Source: Modicisalibacter coralii (GTDB taxonomy: Bacteria > Pseudomonadota > Gammaproteobacteria > Pseudomonadales > Halomonadaceae). From it: DNA of 64,000 bases. Below, in pieces: positions 18,402 through 28,438 of the stretch. Each line of letters starts with the position of its first letter. Positions within the stretch are counted from its first letter, which is position 1. Under the pieces are notes generated by a model. The model worked only from the letters and a program-made list of their open reading frames with translations, had not been told where the DNA came from and ran no database searches. A program made the translations under genes and the position numbers. The stretch lies in NCBI RefSeq assembly GCF_004117855.1, contig NZ_QWBW01000027.1, positions 1 through 64,000 of the forward strand. Direction: 5' to 3'.

Positions 18402-18520
18402 GAAACGCGCGAGCGGCGTCTGAGCCAGGCGGCAGCGGGCGCGAGAAGCGGAGTTGACGACTGTCAATGAACATTCTCGAACCCGCTGCCAACGCCGCGC
18501 AGGCGTCGCGCAGCCGTTTC
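18402..18520. repeat. Nested-palindrome repeat element, copy 1 (sufB-sufC gap)
   Basis: Three nested inverted repeats are visible. The outer pair is GAAACG (18402) and CGTTTC (18515-18520). The middle pair is GGCAGCGGG (18431-18439) and CCCGCTGCC (18482-18490), a perfect 9 bp. The innermost is a hairpin TTGAC-GACT-GTCAA (18454-18467). The conserved core GAGAAGCGGAGTT is followed further on by AACGCCG and GCGCAG. The same plan and core occur at 44399-44532. The element fills the gap between sufB and sufC in the transcribed SUF operon, so it would be folded in the mRNA. Confidence 0.75.
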
Positions 18521-18524
18521 CCGC

Positions 18525-19967
<1,443 letters not shown>

Positions 19968-20022
19968 GATTCTCCCCTCCGGGCACGCCAGATCGCGCCC
20001 CTCGTCAAGCATTGGTCGGCGT

Positions 20023-20490
20023 TCAGACCTCGGCCGTGGCGGCCAGGGTCACGCTTTGTATGGGTAACTGCACGGGTAACTTCAGCGGCGTCGATTGCGC
20101 CAGATGCGCCAGGGTCACGCTGTCGAGCAGGGTGCGCACCCCCAGGGTCACGCGCTGCCAGTTGTCGGCCACCCCGCAACTGCTGATCAGGTCGCAGTCG
20201 CCATCGGCATGGCTGCATTCGGTCATCGCCACCGGCCCTTCGATGGCCGCGATGATGTCGCTGGCGGTGATCTGCGCCGCCGGCCGCGATAACCGATACC
20301 CGCCCTGGGCGCCCCGCCGCGAGGTCAGCAACCCGGCACGCACCAGCATCTTCAGCGTCTTGCTGACGGTGGGATGCGGCAGTTGCACGGCCTCGGCCAG
20401 ATCGCCCGCGGCATGCGCGCGATCCGGATGGCGGGCGATCTGCGCCATGACCACCGCCGCGTAATCGGTCAGCTTGGACAGTTTCAGCAT
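20023..20490 (-). CDS. Rrf2-family regulator of the SUF operon
   Basis: A 155-residue Rrf2-type repressor. The N-terminal winged helix is [20 protein letters not shown] to about residue 70, including [17 protein letters not shown] and [12 protein letters not shown]. Three Cys in [18 protein letters not shown] (about residues 91-105) form the expected Fe-S binding triad of IscR-like sensors. It matches the SUF-linked subgroup (TIGR02944 type) seen at the head of suf operons in Xanthomonas and pseudomonad relatives. It should sense Fe-S status and repress its own operon through the palindrome 24 bases upstream of its start. Confidence 0.92.
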   Translation of the reverse strand: MLKLSKLTDYAAVVMAQIARHPDRAHAAGDLAEAVQLPHPTVSKTLKMLVRAGLLTSRRGAQGGYRLSRPAAQITASDIIAAIEGPVAMTECSHADGDCDLISSCGVADNWQRVTLGVRTLLDSVTLAHLAQSTPLKLPVQLPIQSVTLAATAEV

Positions 20491-20513
20491 CGCTGCACTC
20501 CGGCCTGTCGGCG

Positions 20514-20538
20514 ATTGAGGACCATTTTAGTCCTCAAT
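20514..20538 (-). promoter_or_regulatory. Palindromic operator of the SUF operon
   Basis: ATTGAGGAC-CATTTTA-GTCCTCAAT is a perfect inverted repeat with 9-base arms. It lies 24 bases upstream of the start of the Rrf2 regulator. The core read on the minus strand (GGACTAAAATGGTCC) resembles IscR-type sites (GACTAAAATAGTC pattern), so autoregulation is likely. Confidence 0.85.
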
Positions 20539-20614
20539 AGACGCGATGTGAAGCGCCGGCCCTTGCACCGACGCGAGGTAAGAAAACGCTGTACAAAAAA
20601 ACTGCCCGGAATGT

Positions 20615-20644
20615 TTGACCAACGGGGCCGGTGCGCTCTACGCT
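20615..20644 (+). promoter_or_regulatory. Possible promoter of the polysaccharide operon
   Basis: TTGACC (20615) and TACGCT (20639) are spaced 18 bases apart. This is the best sigma-70-like pair in the 400-base gap ahead of ugd. It predicts a leader of about 300 bases. I do not see a clear AlgU-type (GAACTT/TCTGA) pair. Confidence 0.35.
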
Positions 20645-20946
20645 AGGACCCGTTACCCGGCAATTACAAATCTTAACCGCGCTAAATTAGCGGGATGCGG
20701 AGCGTTTTGTCATGAGACGGCCATTGTGGGCGTCATGAAGAAATAGCCAGACAAGACGACCTCCGAGGCGGCAAACAAGCCACGCCGACCGACGACGGCA
20801 TCGACATCGCCGACCGCTCGTCACCCCCGGGCCCCAAGGAATGGACAAGCATCGCAGCCCGGCACGCCAGCCAGCCACCCGACTCGAGGGTCCGTGGCTC
20901 ATTACGGCAACGTGAAATTGCACAACCACCATGGAGAGGTGTTGAA
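20645..20946 (+). other. Long untranslated leader ahead of the polysaccharide operon
   Basis: About 300 bases hold no credible gene. A palindrome CGCTAA-A-TTAGCG (20680-20692) could be an operator, and the heptamer GTCATGA occurs twice (20711 and 20733). The ugd ribosome-binding site GGAGAGG lies just before its ATG. No known riboswitch was recognised. Confidence 0.4.
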
Positions 20947-22293
20947 ATGAGGATAACCATCTTCGGTTCGGGCTATGTCGGCCTGGTCACCGGGACCTGC
21001 CTTGCCGACGTCGGTCACGACGTCATCTGTGTCGATGTCGACGCCGACAAGATCGCCCGCCTCAACCGCGGCGAGATTCCCATCTACGAACCGGGTCTGG
21101 AATCGATGATTCGCAAGAATCGCGATGCCGGGCGCCTGCAGTTCACCACCGACGCCGAACACGCCGTCCATTTCGGCAAGCTCCAGTTCATCGCCGTCGG
21201 AACTCCCTCCGACGAAGACGGCAGCGCCGACCTCAAGTACGTGCTCAAGGTCGCCGAGACCATCGGCCAGCACATGAACGAGTACAAGGTGGTGGTCGAC
21301 AAGTCCACGGTGCCGGTGGGCACGGCCGACAAGGTGCGCGATACCCTGCACCGCACGCTCGAGGCGCGCGGCGCCGAGATCGACGTCGACGTCTGCTCGA
21401 ACCCGGAATTCCTCAAGGAAGGCGCGGCGATCGAGGATTTCTCCAAGGGCGCACGCATCATCGTCGGCACCGACTCGGAAGCCGTGCGCAAGGCCATGCG
21501 CGAGTGCTACGCCCCCTACAACCGCAACCATGAAAAGCTGATGTTCATGGACGTGCGCAGTGCCGAGCTGACCAAGTACGCGGCCAATGCCATGCTCGCC
21601 ACCAAGATCAGCTTCATGAACGAGATCGCCAACCTAGCCGAGCATCTGGGCGCCGACGTCGAGCATGTGCGCCACGGGATCGGCTCGGATCCGCGTATCG
21701 GTTACCACTTCATCTATCCGGGCTGCGGTTATGGCGGTTCCTGCTTCCCCAAGGACGTCAAGGCGCTCAGCCAGACCGCCACGGACATCGGCTACGATGC
21801 CCAGTTGCTGGGCGCGGTCGAGTCCGTCAATCTGCGCCAGAAGACGCGACTCTTCGAAAAACTCAGCCAGGCCTTCGACGGCGACCTGGCGGGCAAGACC
21901 ATCGCCCTGTGGGGGCTGGCCTTCAAGCCCAACACCGACGACATGCGCGAAGCGCCCAGCCGCGAACTCATGGAAGCGCTCTGGGACAGCGGTGCCAGGG
22001 TCCAGGCCTTCGATCCCGAAGCCGCCGAGGAGTGCCGCCGCATCTATGGTGAGCGAGACGACCTCAGCCTCGCCGACAGCCGTGACGAGACCCTCGAAGG
22101 CGCCGATGCCCTGGTGATCTGCACCGAGTGGAAGGCCTTCCGCGCGGTGGACTTCGAACGTCTCCAGCAGACCCTGCACACCCCGGTGGTGGTCGACGGC
22201 CGCAACCTCTTCGACCCGCAGAGCGTCAAGGCCGCCGGGCTGCTCTACTTCGCCATGGGTCGGGGCGATTCCTTGCGCCGCGACGCCGCCTGA
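20947..22293 (+). CDS. ugd: UDP-glucose 6-dehydrogenase
   Basis: A 448-residue NAD-dependent sugar-nucleotide dehydrogenase that makes UDP-glucuronate. The dinucleotide fold starts [20 protein letters not shown]. The active-site Cys lies in [18 protein letters not shown] near residue 264, and the central helix carries [23 protein letters not shown] with Lys and Asn at expected positions. The sequence reads as bacterial UDP-glucose dehydrogenase ([20 protein letters not shown]), not GDP-mannose dehydrogenase AlgD (GLGYVGAVCAGC). This matters because the genes downstream are alginate-like. It is the first gene of the operon, followed by 206 bases with two strong hairpins. Confidence 0.93.
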   Translation: MRITIFGSGYVGLVTGTCLADVGHDVICVDVDADKIARLNRGEIPIYEPGLESMIRKNRDAGRLQFTTDAEHAVHFGKLQFIAVGTPSDEDGSADLKYVLKVAETIGQHMNEYKVVVDKSTVPVGTADKVRDTLHRTLEARGAEIDVDVCSNPEFLKEGAAIEDFSKGARIIVGTDSEAVRKAMRECYAPYNRNHEKLMFMDVRSAELTKYAANAMLATKISFMNEIANLAEHLGADVEHVRHGIGSDPRIGYHFIYPGCGYGGSCFPKDVKALSQTATDIGYDAQLLGAVESVNLRQKTRLFEKLSQAFDGDLAGKTIALWGLAFKPNTDDMREAPSRELMEALWDSGARVQAFDPEAAEECRRIYGERDDLSLADSRDETLEGADALVICTEWKAFRAVDFERLQQTLHTPVVVDGRNLFDPQSVKAAGLLYFAMGRGDSLRRDAA

Positions 22294-22332
22294 GGCGGCG
22301 ATCGTCGCGCGTCGGCCCCCAGCGGGCCGACG
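22284..22332 (+). promoter_or_regulatory. Two consecutive hairpins at the end of ugd
   Basis: CGCCGCC-TGA-GGCGGCG (22284-22300) holds the ugd stop codon in its loop. It is followed by CGTCGGCCC...GGGCCGACG (22310-22332) with a 9-bp perfect stem. Neither is followed by a T run. They may protect the ugd mRNA end or reduce read-through into the synthase genes. Confidence 0.55.
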
Positions 22333-22499
22333 CCATTCACCGAAACGCAATCACGACCGACCCACGACCAACGGGCCTGCAGGGCCATTCGTCGTTGCGT
22401 GGTCCCGTGAGGCGCTTGTCGTACAGGCGCCGAGAGTGAAGAGCGACGGGCGGTGCCGCATCGGCGTCACCGCCCCTCGTCGCACAAGGAAGGTTCGTC

Positions 22500-24434
22500 A
22501 TGTCGCTGAAAGAAAGCTCCGGGAGCTCGAGGGCCAGCCGGATCACCGAATTGACGACGCTGCTGTTCCTGCTGTCATTGATCGTCATACTCGTCTTCGA
22601 ACTACCGTCCGAGGTCTTCTCGCCCGGCTCGAAGAGCTTCATCCTCGCCATCGGCGTCATCGGCGCCTGGCGCTATTCCTGGTGGTTCACCCTCGCCAGC
22701 CGCTCAGTCTGGTACAACCGCCACGTCTTCCCGGCGCTGCGTCGCCGCGCGGATAGCGAGGGCGCCGACCAGCGTCCCGATGCGCTGTATGTGCTGTGCA
22801 CCTCGTTCCGGATCGAACCCGAGGTGACCTTTTCCGTCTATGACGCGCTGATCCGCGATGCGGCCGATTACGGCGTGCCCACGACGATCTTCGCGGCAAT
22901 CGCCGACCGCAGCGATGTCGACGTCATCGATCATGTCATGGCCGAGAACGACTGGCCGAGCAATGTCGAAGTCTCCTACATGTTCCAGAAGGGCGACGGC
23001 AAGCGCTCCGCCATGGCGGAAGTCCTGCGCGCCATTTCACGGCGCATGCCCAGTCATCGCTCGTTGCTGATCTCGATGGACGGCGATATCCAGATCGAGC
23101 CGGGCACCCTCGCCCGCTCGCTGTCGTTCTTCTTCATCAAGGATGACCTCGGCGCCCTGACCACCAACAACCGCGCCATCGTCAACGGCGGTGACGTCAC
23201 CAAGGAATGGTACGACCTGCGTTACGCCCAGCGTCATCTGATGATGAGCTCGATGTCGGTCTCCGAGCGTCTGCTGGTCCTGACCGGCCGCTACAGCGCC
23301 TTCCGCGCCGAACTGGCCATTCAGCCCGGCTTCATCGACCTGGTCGAGAACGACCATATCGAACATTGGCGCTTCGGCAACTTCAAGTTCCTGTCCGGCG
23401 ACGACAAGTCGACCTGGTTCTGGCTGCTCAAGAACGGCTGGAAGATGCTCTACATACCGGACGTCTATGTCACGGGCTTCGAGGAACTGCCCGACAAGAA
23501 TCGCTTCTTCAAGTCCAGCATCGACCTGATGCGCCGCTGGTACGGCAACATGCTGCGCACCAGCGGACGTGCCATTGCGCTGGGGCCCCGGCGCATGGGG
23601 CTTTTCACCTGGTGGAGCCTCGTCGATCAACGACTGTCGATGTGGACGACGCTGATCGGCCCCTCGGTGGCGATCATGCTGACGCTGTTCGTGCGGCCCT
23701 CGTTCATCTTCGCCTATCTGCTGTGGATCCTCTTTACCCGCAGCGTCACCGCCACGGTACTGGCCCTGCAGCATGGCCGCTTCAGCCTGCTGTGGATCCC
23801 CATGCTCTACTACAACCAGGTGGGCGGCGGGATCCTCAAGACCTACGTGAGCTTTCGCTTCAACCGCCAGTCCTGGTCGCGTCAGGGCATCTCGGCCGGG
23901 GAGCCCGACGACCCCAGGGCCGCCCGTCGCCAGCGTCGCATGGGTCACATCATGCACGGCGTCTATGTCGGCTCGCTGCTGCTCTGCCTGGCGATTGCGG
24001 TCGGCGTCGTGGCCCCTCCCGATCGCATGGCCTTCGCGATTCTCGAGGATCAGAGCGGCGCCCTGGAAACGTCGTCCGAGCATGCCCGGGACGACGGCTA
24101 CTGGCTGGCACTGGCGCTGGCCGATGCCCCCGAGGACACCACCGTGCAGCTCCCCTCGGGAACGCTGCGCGTCGGCCAGCGCTTTACCGAGAAGCTCTTC
24201 GAGGTGGGCGGCGTCAGGGCACAGGGCTTTCGCGGCCATGGTGGCGAACGCCCGACCGTGATGCGCTTGAGCCCCGGTCTCGCCGGCCGAGTGCACGACG
24301 CAAGTGACCGAACACTGGATGACGTCGACCGTCTGGCCTGCCCCACGGCCACCCCCTGCCGGCTGGAAACGGCCTCGGGGACCGTCACCCTCAAAGACAT
24401 GGATGTCCGCCGCATCGCTCGGCACAACGGTTGA
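22500..24434 (+). CDS. Alg8-like processive glycosyltransferase (GT2), with extra C-terminal domain
   Basis: A 644-residue inner-membrane glycosyltransferase. Two N-terminal membrane helices (about residues 20-65) precede a GT2 domain with LLISMDGDIQIEPG near residue 196 (the D-x-D metal site), the LVENDHIEHWRFG motif near residue 281 and the acceptor-helix equivalent of QxxRW in DLMRRWYGNMLR near residue 343. At least three more membrane helices follow. This is the Alg8 plan (polymannuronate synthase, about 490 residues), but about 130 extra residues follow a final helix (MHGVYVGSLLLCLAIAVGVV), probably periplasmic. With ugd in front, the donor is probably UDP-glucuronate. AAGGAAGG sits 6 bases before the ATG. 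Confidence 0.85.
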   Translation: MSLKESSGSSRASRITELTTLLFLLSLIVILVFELPSEVFSPGSKSFILAIGVIGAWRYSWWFTLASRSVWYNRHVFPALRRRADSEGADQRPDALYVLCTSFRIEPEVTFSVYDALIRDAADYGVPTTIFAAIADRSDVDVIDHVMAENDWPSNVEVSYMFQKGDGKRSAMAEVLRAISRRMPSHRSLLISMDGDIQIEPGTLARSLSFFFIKDDLGALTTNNRAIVNGGDVTKEWYDLRYAQRHLMMSSMSVSERLLVLTGRYSAFRAELAIQPGFIDLVENDHIEHWRFGNFKFLSGDDKSTWFWLLKNGWKMLYIPDVYVTGFEELPDKNRFFKSSIDLMRRWYGNMLRTSGRAIALGPRRMGLFTWWSLVDQRLSMWTTLIGPSVAIMLTLFVRPSFIFAYLLWILFTRSVTATVLALQHGRFSLLWIPMLYYNQVGGGILKTYVSFRFNRQSWSRQGISAGEPDDPRAARRQRRMGHIMHGVYVGSLLLCLAIAVGVVAPPDRMAFAILEDQSGALETSSEHARDDGYWLALALADAPEDTTVQLPSGTLRVGQRFTEKLFEVGGVRAQGFRGHGGERPTVMRLSPGLAGRVHDASDRTLDDVDRLACPTATPCRLETASGTVTLKDMDVRRIARHNG

Positions 24435-24476
24435 TGACAGCCAGGACAAGGATCAAAGGACAGGGAGGACCCCAAC

Positions 24477-26021
24477 ATGAGCGACGATAACCCGCGCAAC
24501 CCAGGCCGTACCGAGCCCACACTCGAGGGCCCGACGGGAAAGAAGCCGAGTTCGGCGACAGGCGCATCGAGCGATGGCGAGGCGAAGCGCGACACCAGCG
24601 AACAACTCAACCACGAGCGCCGCGACGAACGCCGGCACGTCCGTGTCGACGTTCCCTTCGAGGCGCGCTTCGCGGATGGCAGTACCCTGACGGGTCACGA
24701 TCTGTCACTGGGCGGGTTCTCGGTCTACAGCGACACGCCGATGCAGGCCGACCAGGTGATGTCGGTCTCGCTGCTGCTGGTCGCCGGCGCCGCCGAGTTG
24801 ATCGTCCCGGTGGATGCCAAGGTGCTGCGCGAGCATGGTGAAAAAGGCAGCAAGCAACATGAAGTCGCTTTCGAGATCACCCGCATCGAGCGGCGTCATC
24901 GCGAATTGCTGCGGCGGGTGATTCGCGCCTATCTCAGCGGCAACCATGCCTCGGTGGAGAACCTGGTCGACAGCGAGGACCCGCAGACACCGCGCAAGCG
25001 CAAGACGGCGACCCCGACCCAGGCGAAGACCAAGTCGCGCAAGCCCTGGGGACGCTACGCGGCCCTGCTGCTTGCCGCCGTCACCCTGGTGGCCGTCGCC
25101 GCCGCCACGGCCTATCGCAACTTCATGCTCATCGAACCGGATTTCGCCGCGGTGACGGCCCCGCGTATCGATGTCCTGGCCCCCGGGGCCGGGCAGCTCA
25201 GCGAACACTCGCTGCAGCCCGGCGACAAGGTGCAGCGCGATGAACGTCTGGCCAAGGTCATCAATAGCGACCTGCAGTCGGAGCTGATCCAGGCCAAGGC
25301 GGCGCACAACTACAACTCGCGTCTCATCGAGAACATGCGCGAACGGATCGACGACGCGGGCAGCCAGCAGATCAGCATGGCTCAGTCGACGACCCCGTCC
25401 AACGGTCGCCCGCCCAGCTTCGAGACGGTCTCCCCCGAGGTCGCCAAGATACGTATCAAGCAGTTCGTCCAGGCGCGCGACTACGAGCAGTCGCGCGTCG
25501 ATGCCCTGCAGACACGCTCCGCGGCCAACGTTCTCTACAGCCCCTGCAACTGTGTCGTGGCCTGGGCGCTGGGCAGCAGCGGCGAGACCTTCATCAACAA
25601 GGGCGACCGGATCATGACGCTGGTGCGTACCGGCAACAACGACATCATGGTCGAGGCCCTGGTCCACATGAGTCAGATCGGCGACATCCAGCCCCATCAG
25701 AAGGCCTATATCGCCCTGCCCAACGCCTCGGAACCCATCCCCGCCCGCGTGCGCTCCGTGGCCCTCGACGTGGAGCGCCAGCCGCGCGCCGGCTTCCCCG
25801 AGTGGGTACGCCAGCAACAGAACGTGGCGAGCGTTCTGCTGGTCCCCGAAGAACCGCTCTCGGCCAGCGATGTCGGCAAGCCCGTCGATGTCCGCTTTTC
25901 CGAGGTCCCGTTCATCGACAATACCGCCGAATGGGTCTGGCAGGGTGCCAGAGCCGCCGCCCAGCAAGTCGAACAATGGTTCGACACGGCTCTGAACAAA
26001 GCCACCGCACAGGTCGATTGA
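24477..26021 (+). CDS. Alg44-like c-di-GMP receptor and co-polymerase (PilZ plus HlyD-type)
   Basis: A 514-residue protein. The N-terminal PilZ domain (about residues 42-145) holds the c-di-GMP motif RRDERRHVRVDVP (R-x-x-x-R) and DLSLGGFSVY (D-x-S-x-x-G). One membrane helix (about 188-206, YAALLLAAVTLVAVAAATAY) leads to a periplasmic membrane-fusion-type domain with the lipoyl-like start APRIDVLAPGAGQLSEHSLQPGD. This is the Alg44 architecture (about 390 residues in Pseudomonas), here with a longer acidic N-terminus and linkers. In alginate synthesis Alg44 binds c-di-GMP and switches on Alg8. By analogy it should activate the synthase encoded just upstream. Confidence 0.87.
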   Translation: MSDDNPRNPGRTEPTLEGPTGKKPSSATGASSDGEAKRDTSEQLNHERRDERRHVRVDVPFEARFADGSTLTGHDLSLGGFSVYSDTPMQADQVMSVSLLLVAGAAELIVPVDAKVLREHGEKGSKQHEVAFEITRIERRHRELLRRVIRAYLSGNHASVENLVDSEDPQTPRKRKTATPTQAKTKSRKPWGRYAALLLAAVTLVAVAAATAYRNFMLIEPDFAAVTAPRIDVLAPGAGQLSEHSLQPGDKVQRDERLAKVINSDLQSELIQAKAAHNYNSRLIENMRERIDDAGSQQISMAQSTTPSNGRPPSFETVSPEVAKIRIKQFVQARDYEQSRVDALQTRSAANVLYSPCNCVVAWALGSSGETFINKGDRIMTLVRTGNNDIMVEALVHMSQIGDIQPHQKAYIALPNASEPIPARVRSVALDVERQPRAGFPEWVRQQQNVASVLLVPEEPLSASDVGKPVDVRFSEVPFIDNTAEWVWQGARAAAQQVEQWFDTALNKATAQVD

Positions 26022-26141
26022 GAGCATCGACGCCCGGGCTGATCGACCCGTGAAGACAAGGAATCTTCACGGGTCGCTTCTGCTCGATACCCGATGAAGA
26101 AAGCAACCCGAAGCGTTTTCCAACGCGAGGAGTCTGCAGAC

Positions 26142-27086
26142 ATGCTTAAGGCCAACTCCCCTCTTTCCGCCCGTGCATCATCTCCAGGCGGTGCTCGTTC
26201 ACGTCGGCGATCCTTGATGGCACCGCTGGTCGTCTCCCTGGGTCTGTCAGGCCTGCTCGGCGGCTTTTCGACACTGGCGATCGCGGACAGCAAGGCCGAT
26301 GACGGCTTATCCGTGCCCCGTGTCGCGGAATGTTCCGAGCGCTATACGCTGATCGCGTCTCCCACGCCCAGGCCCGCGGCCCGATCCATGGAAAAGGATA
26401 TCGAAGAGCAGTTCACGGCCGACAAGCATTGGGGCATCGACAAGAACGTGACGCTGTTGTCGAAAGCCGAAAGCGGCCTGCAGGAGCCCGCCATTCGGGT
26501 CGCCTATCCGAAGGGGACCTCCGCGCCCAGCGACACCGAAGAAGGCGGGGCGGGCTTCTACGCCAGGTTCAAGGCCCTGGAAGGCAGCGAACGTGCCTGC
26601 CTGACCTATCGCGTTCGCTTCGAACCGGGCTTCGATTTCGTCAAGGGCGGCAAGCTGCCGGGCCTGTACGGGGGCGACGCCCCCAGCGGCGGCGACGCCG
26701 TCACCGGCAAGAATGGCTTTTCCATGCGCTTCATGTGGCGCAAGCAGGGTCAGGGCGAACTCTACGAATATGTCGTCAACAAGGACAGCGACTACGGCGA
26801 GTCCGTGGGACGCGGGAAGTGGATCTTTCCCACCGGCCAGTGGACCACGATAGAGCAGGAAATCATCCTCAACGATCCCGACAAGCAGAACGGCATCGCC
26901 AGAGTCTGGATCGACGGCAAGCCGATGCTCGAACAGCACGGCATCGTCTATCGGACGACACCGGCCGTCACCATCGATGGCGTCATGTTCTCGACGTTCT
27001 TTGGCGGCCATGGCAAGGACTGGCGAACACCGAAAGACCAGCATGCGGATTTCGGCGACTTCAACATTTATATTCCCCAAAGCTGA
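26142..27086 (+). CDS. PL14-type polysaccharide lyase, exported
   Basis: A 314-residue protein with an N-terminal export signal (arginine-rich stretch GARSRRRSL, then hydrophobic APLVVSLGLSGLLGG, end near IADS). The jelly-roll lyase domain shows KGGKLPGLYGGDAPSGG near residue 168, GFSMRFMWRKQGQGELYEY, GRGKWIFPTGQWTTIEQEI and VMFSTFFGGHGKDW. These agree with polysaccharide lyase family 14, whose members cut alginate or glucuronic-acid polymers (the Chlorella virus enzyme vAL-1 acts on glucuronate). I chose ATG 26142, with GAGGAG upstream, over ATG 26094, which has none. Within a synthesis operon it probably trims or clears stray polymer in the periplasm. Confidence 0.82.
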   Translation: MLKANSPLSARASSPGGARSRRRSLMAPLVVSLGLSGLLGGFSTLAIADSKADDGLSVPRVAECSERYTLIASPTPRPAARSMEKDIEEQFTADKHWGIDKNVTLLSKAESGLQEPAIRVAYPKGTSAPSDTEEGGAGFYARFKALEGSERACLTYRVRFEPGFDFVKGGKLPGLYGGDAPSGGDAVTGKNGFSMRFMWRKQGQGELYEYVVNKDSDYGESVGRGKWIFPTGQWTTIEQEIILNDPDKQNGIARVWIDGKPMLEQHGIVYRTTPAVTIDGVMFSTFFGGHGKDWRTPKDQHADFGDFNIYIPQS

Positions 27087-27131
27087 TCGAGCCTTGCCGC
27101 CTCCATCGTATTTCGATTCAGGGATGAAAGA

Positions 27132-28394
27132 ATGATTTTCGAAAAACCTTGTCCGACAAGGAAGACAGGCAACCGGCATTGGTTGCATACGCTCTTCCTC
27201 TTGGTACTGGCCGCCATGGCTTGTCAGCAGGCCATGGCTTACAGCTATGAGGAACGACAGAACATCGATTTCTCGAAATACACGGTGACGGATCCGAACG
27301 CCTCCTTTTTCGATGTCGATGCTCGCATGAAAACGCTCGAGAACACGGACAATTCGATGCTGCTCGAGCGCATGGATCATCTTCAGATGACCGAAAGCTG
27401 CAAATCCATGCTGTCCAAGCCTCCGCTGGACAATCGCATCCGGATCCCGGGTTATTATCCCAGCCCCAAGGCCTGGCGTGAGGCCTCGCAGCCGATGTTC
27501 GACTTCTCGGAGGATGTCAGCCAGCTTGCGGGCGCCTACGTGGCCACACAGGACAATTACTATGGTGAATGCCTGATCAATTACCTGAACAAATGGGCAG
27601 AAGCCAATGCCCTGTGGAAATTCTATTATTCCCTGGATGACCGCCAGGCCTGGTACTCCACGGAGTCGATGATGTTCGGTGCCGCCATGGCCTACTCCAT
27701 CGTGCGGCCGAGGATCGAGGGCATGGAGGAGGAGAAGAAAAATATCGACGCCTGGTTGAATCGCCTGGCCAAGCGCCACTCCGCCATCCAGGGCGGTCTC
27801 AAGGGCAGTTGCTGCAACAACCACTTCTATCGCCGGGCGCTGTATGCCTCCATGATCGGCATCCTGACCGATGACGACGAGCTCTTCCAGTTCGGCGTCA
27901 GCGCGATCTACTCGGCCTTGAACGACATGACGCCGGAAGGCGGGTTCCCACTGGAACTTTCCAGGGGGCGGCGTGCTACGCACTACCAGAATTACGCGCT
28001 CCTGTATCTCATCACCAACATGCAGATCATTTCCCGTCAGGGTTATGACGTCTTCAACCTGGAAGTCAACGGGCACTCCATCAGAGACGCGGTCAACTAT
28101 CTCATGGCTATCATCGAAGACCCGTCACAGCTCAAGGATTATGCGCCTCACGAGCAGTATCAGGGCTTCATGAAGTACGACCAGTATTTCACCTGGATGG
28201 AAATCTACCTGACCCATTTCCAGCAGCCGGATCTGGAAAAATTCCTCGAGCAATATCGCCCCGTCTACAACCGCGGCGCCGGTGGCTATATCACCCTGTA
28301 CTTCATGCCACCGGGCAAGCAGCAACGCGCCCGATACGAAGAATCCCAGGAAAAGCAGGAAAGAGCCGACATAGCGATTCCCGAACGCAACTGA
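27132..28394 (+). CDS. AlgL-like (PL5/PF05426) periplasmic polyuronate lyase
   Basis: A 420-residue protein with a signal peptide (HWLHTLFLLVLAAMACQQAMA) and an alpha-barrel lyase domain. The AlgL-type catalytic stretches are GSCCNNHFYRRALYASMIG near residue 233 (N-N-H) and LELSRGRRATHYQNYALLYL near residue 275 (R and Tyr). AlgL of alginate producers clears mannuronan from the periplasm and is encoded inside the alginate operon; this gene has the same place in an operon without AlgD. Its substrate is thus more likely polyglucuronate, though that is inference. It lies 45 bases after the PL14 gene, so the operon has two lyases of different folds. Confidence 0.85.
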   Translation: MIFEKPCPTRKTGNRHWLHTLFLLVLAAMACQQAMAYSYEERQNIDFSKYTVTDPNASFFDVDARMKTLENTDNSMLLERMDHLQMTESCKSMLSKPPLDNRIRIPGYYPSPKAWREASQPMFDFSEDVSQLAGAYVATQDNYYGECLINYLNKWAEANALWKFYYSLDDRQAWYSTESMMFGAAMAYSIVRPRIEGMEEEKKNIDAWLNRLAKRHSAIQGGLKGSCCNNHFYRRALYASMIGILTDDDELFQFGVSAIYSALNDMTPEGGFPLELSRGRRATHYQNYALLYLITNMQIISRQGYDVFNLEVNGHSIRDAVNYLMAIIEDPSQLKDYAPHEQYQGFMKYDQYFTWMEIYLTHFQQPDLEKFLEQYRPVYNRGAGGYITLYFMPPGKQQRARYEESQEKQERADIAIPERN

Positions 28395-28438
28395 ATGACG
28401 GGCCCAGGAAACGAGCTTTCAAGGCCAGGGAGGCAAGC

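Noticed and set aside
20687-20960. Small minus-strand genes upstream of ugd
   Set aside because: Frames of 75-81 codons overlap each other and the ugd start, without ribosome-binding sites.
20947-22293. GDP-mannose dehydrogenase (AlgD) for the first gene of the polysaccharide operon
   Set aside because: Alginate-like neighbours suggest AlgD, but the N-terminal fold reads [10 protein letters not shown], as in UDP-glucose dehydrogenase, and not GLGYVGAVCAGC as in AlgD.
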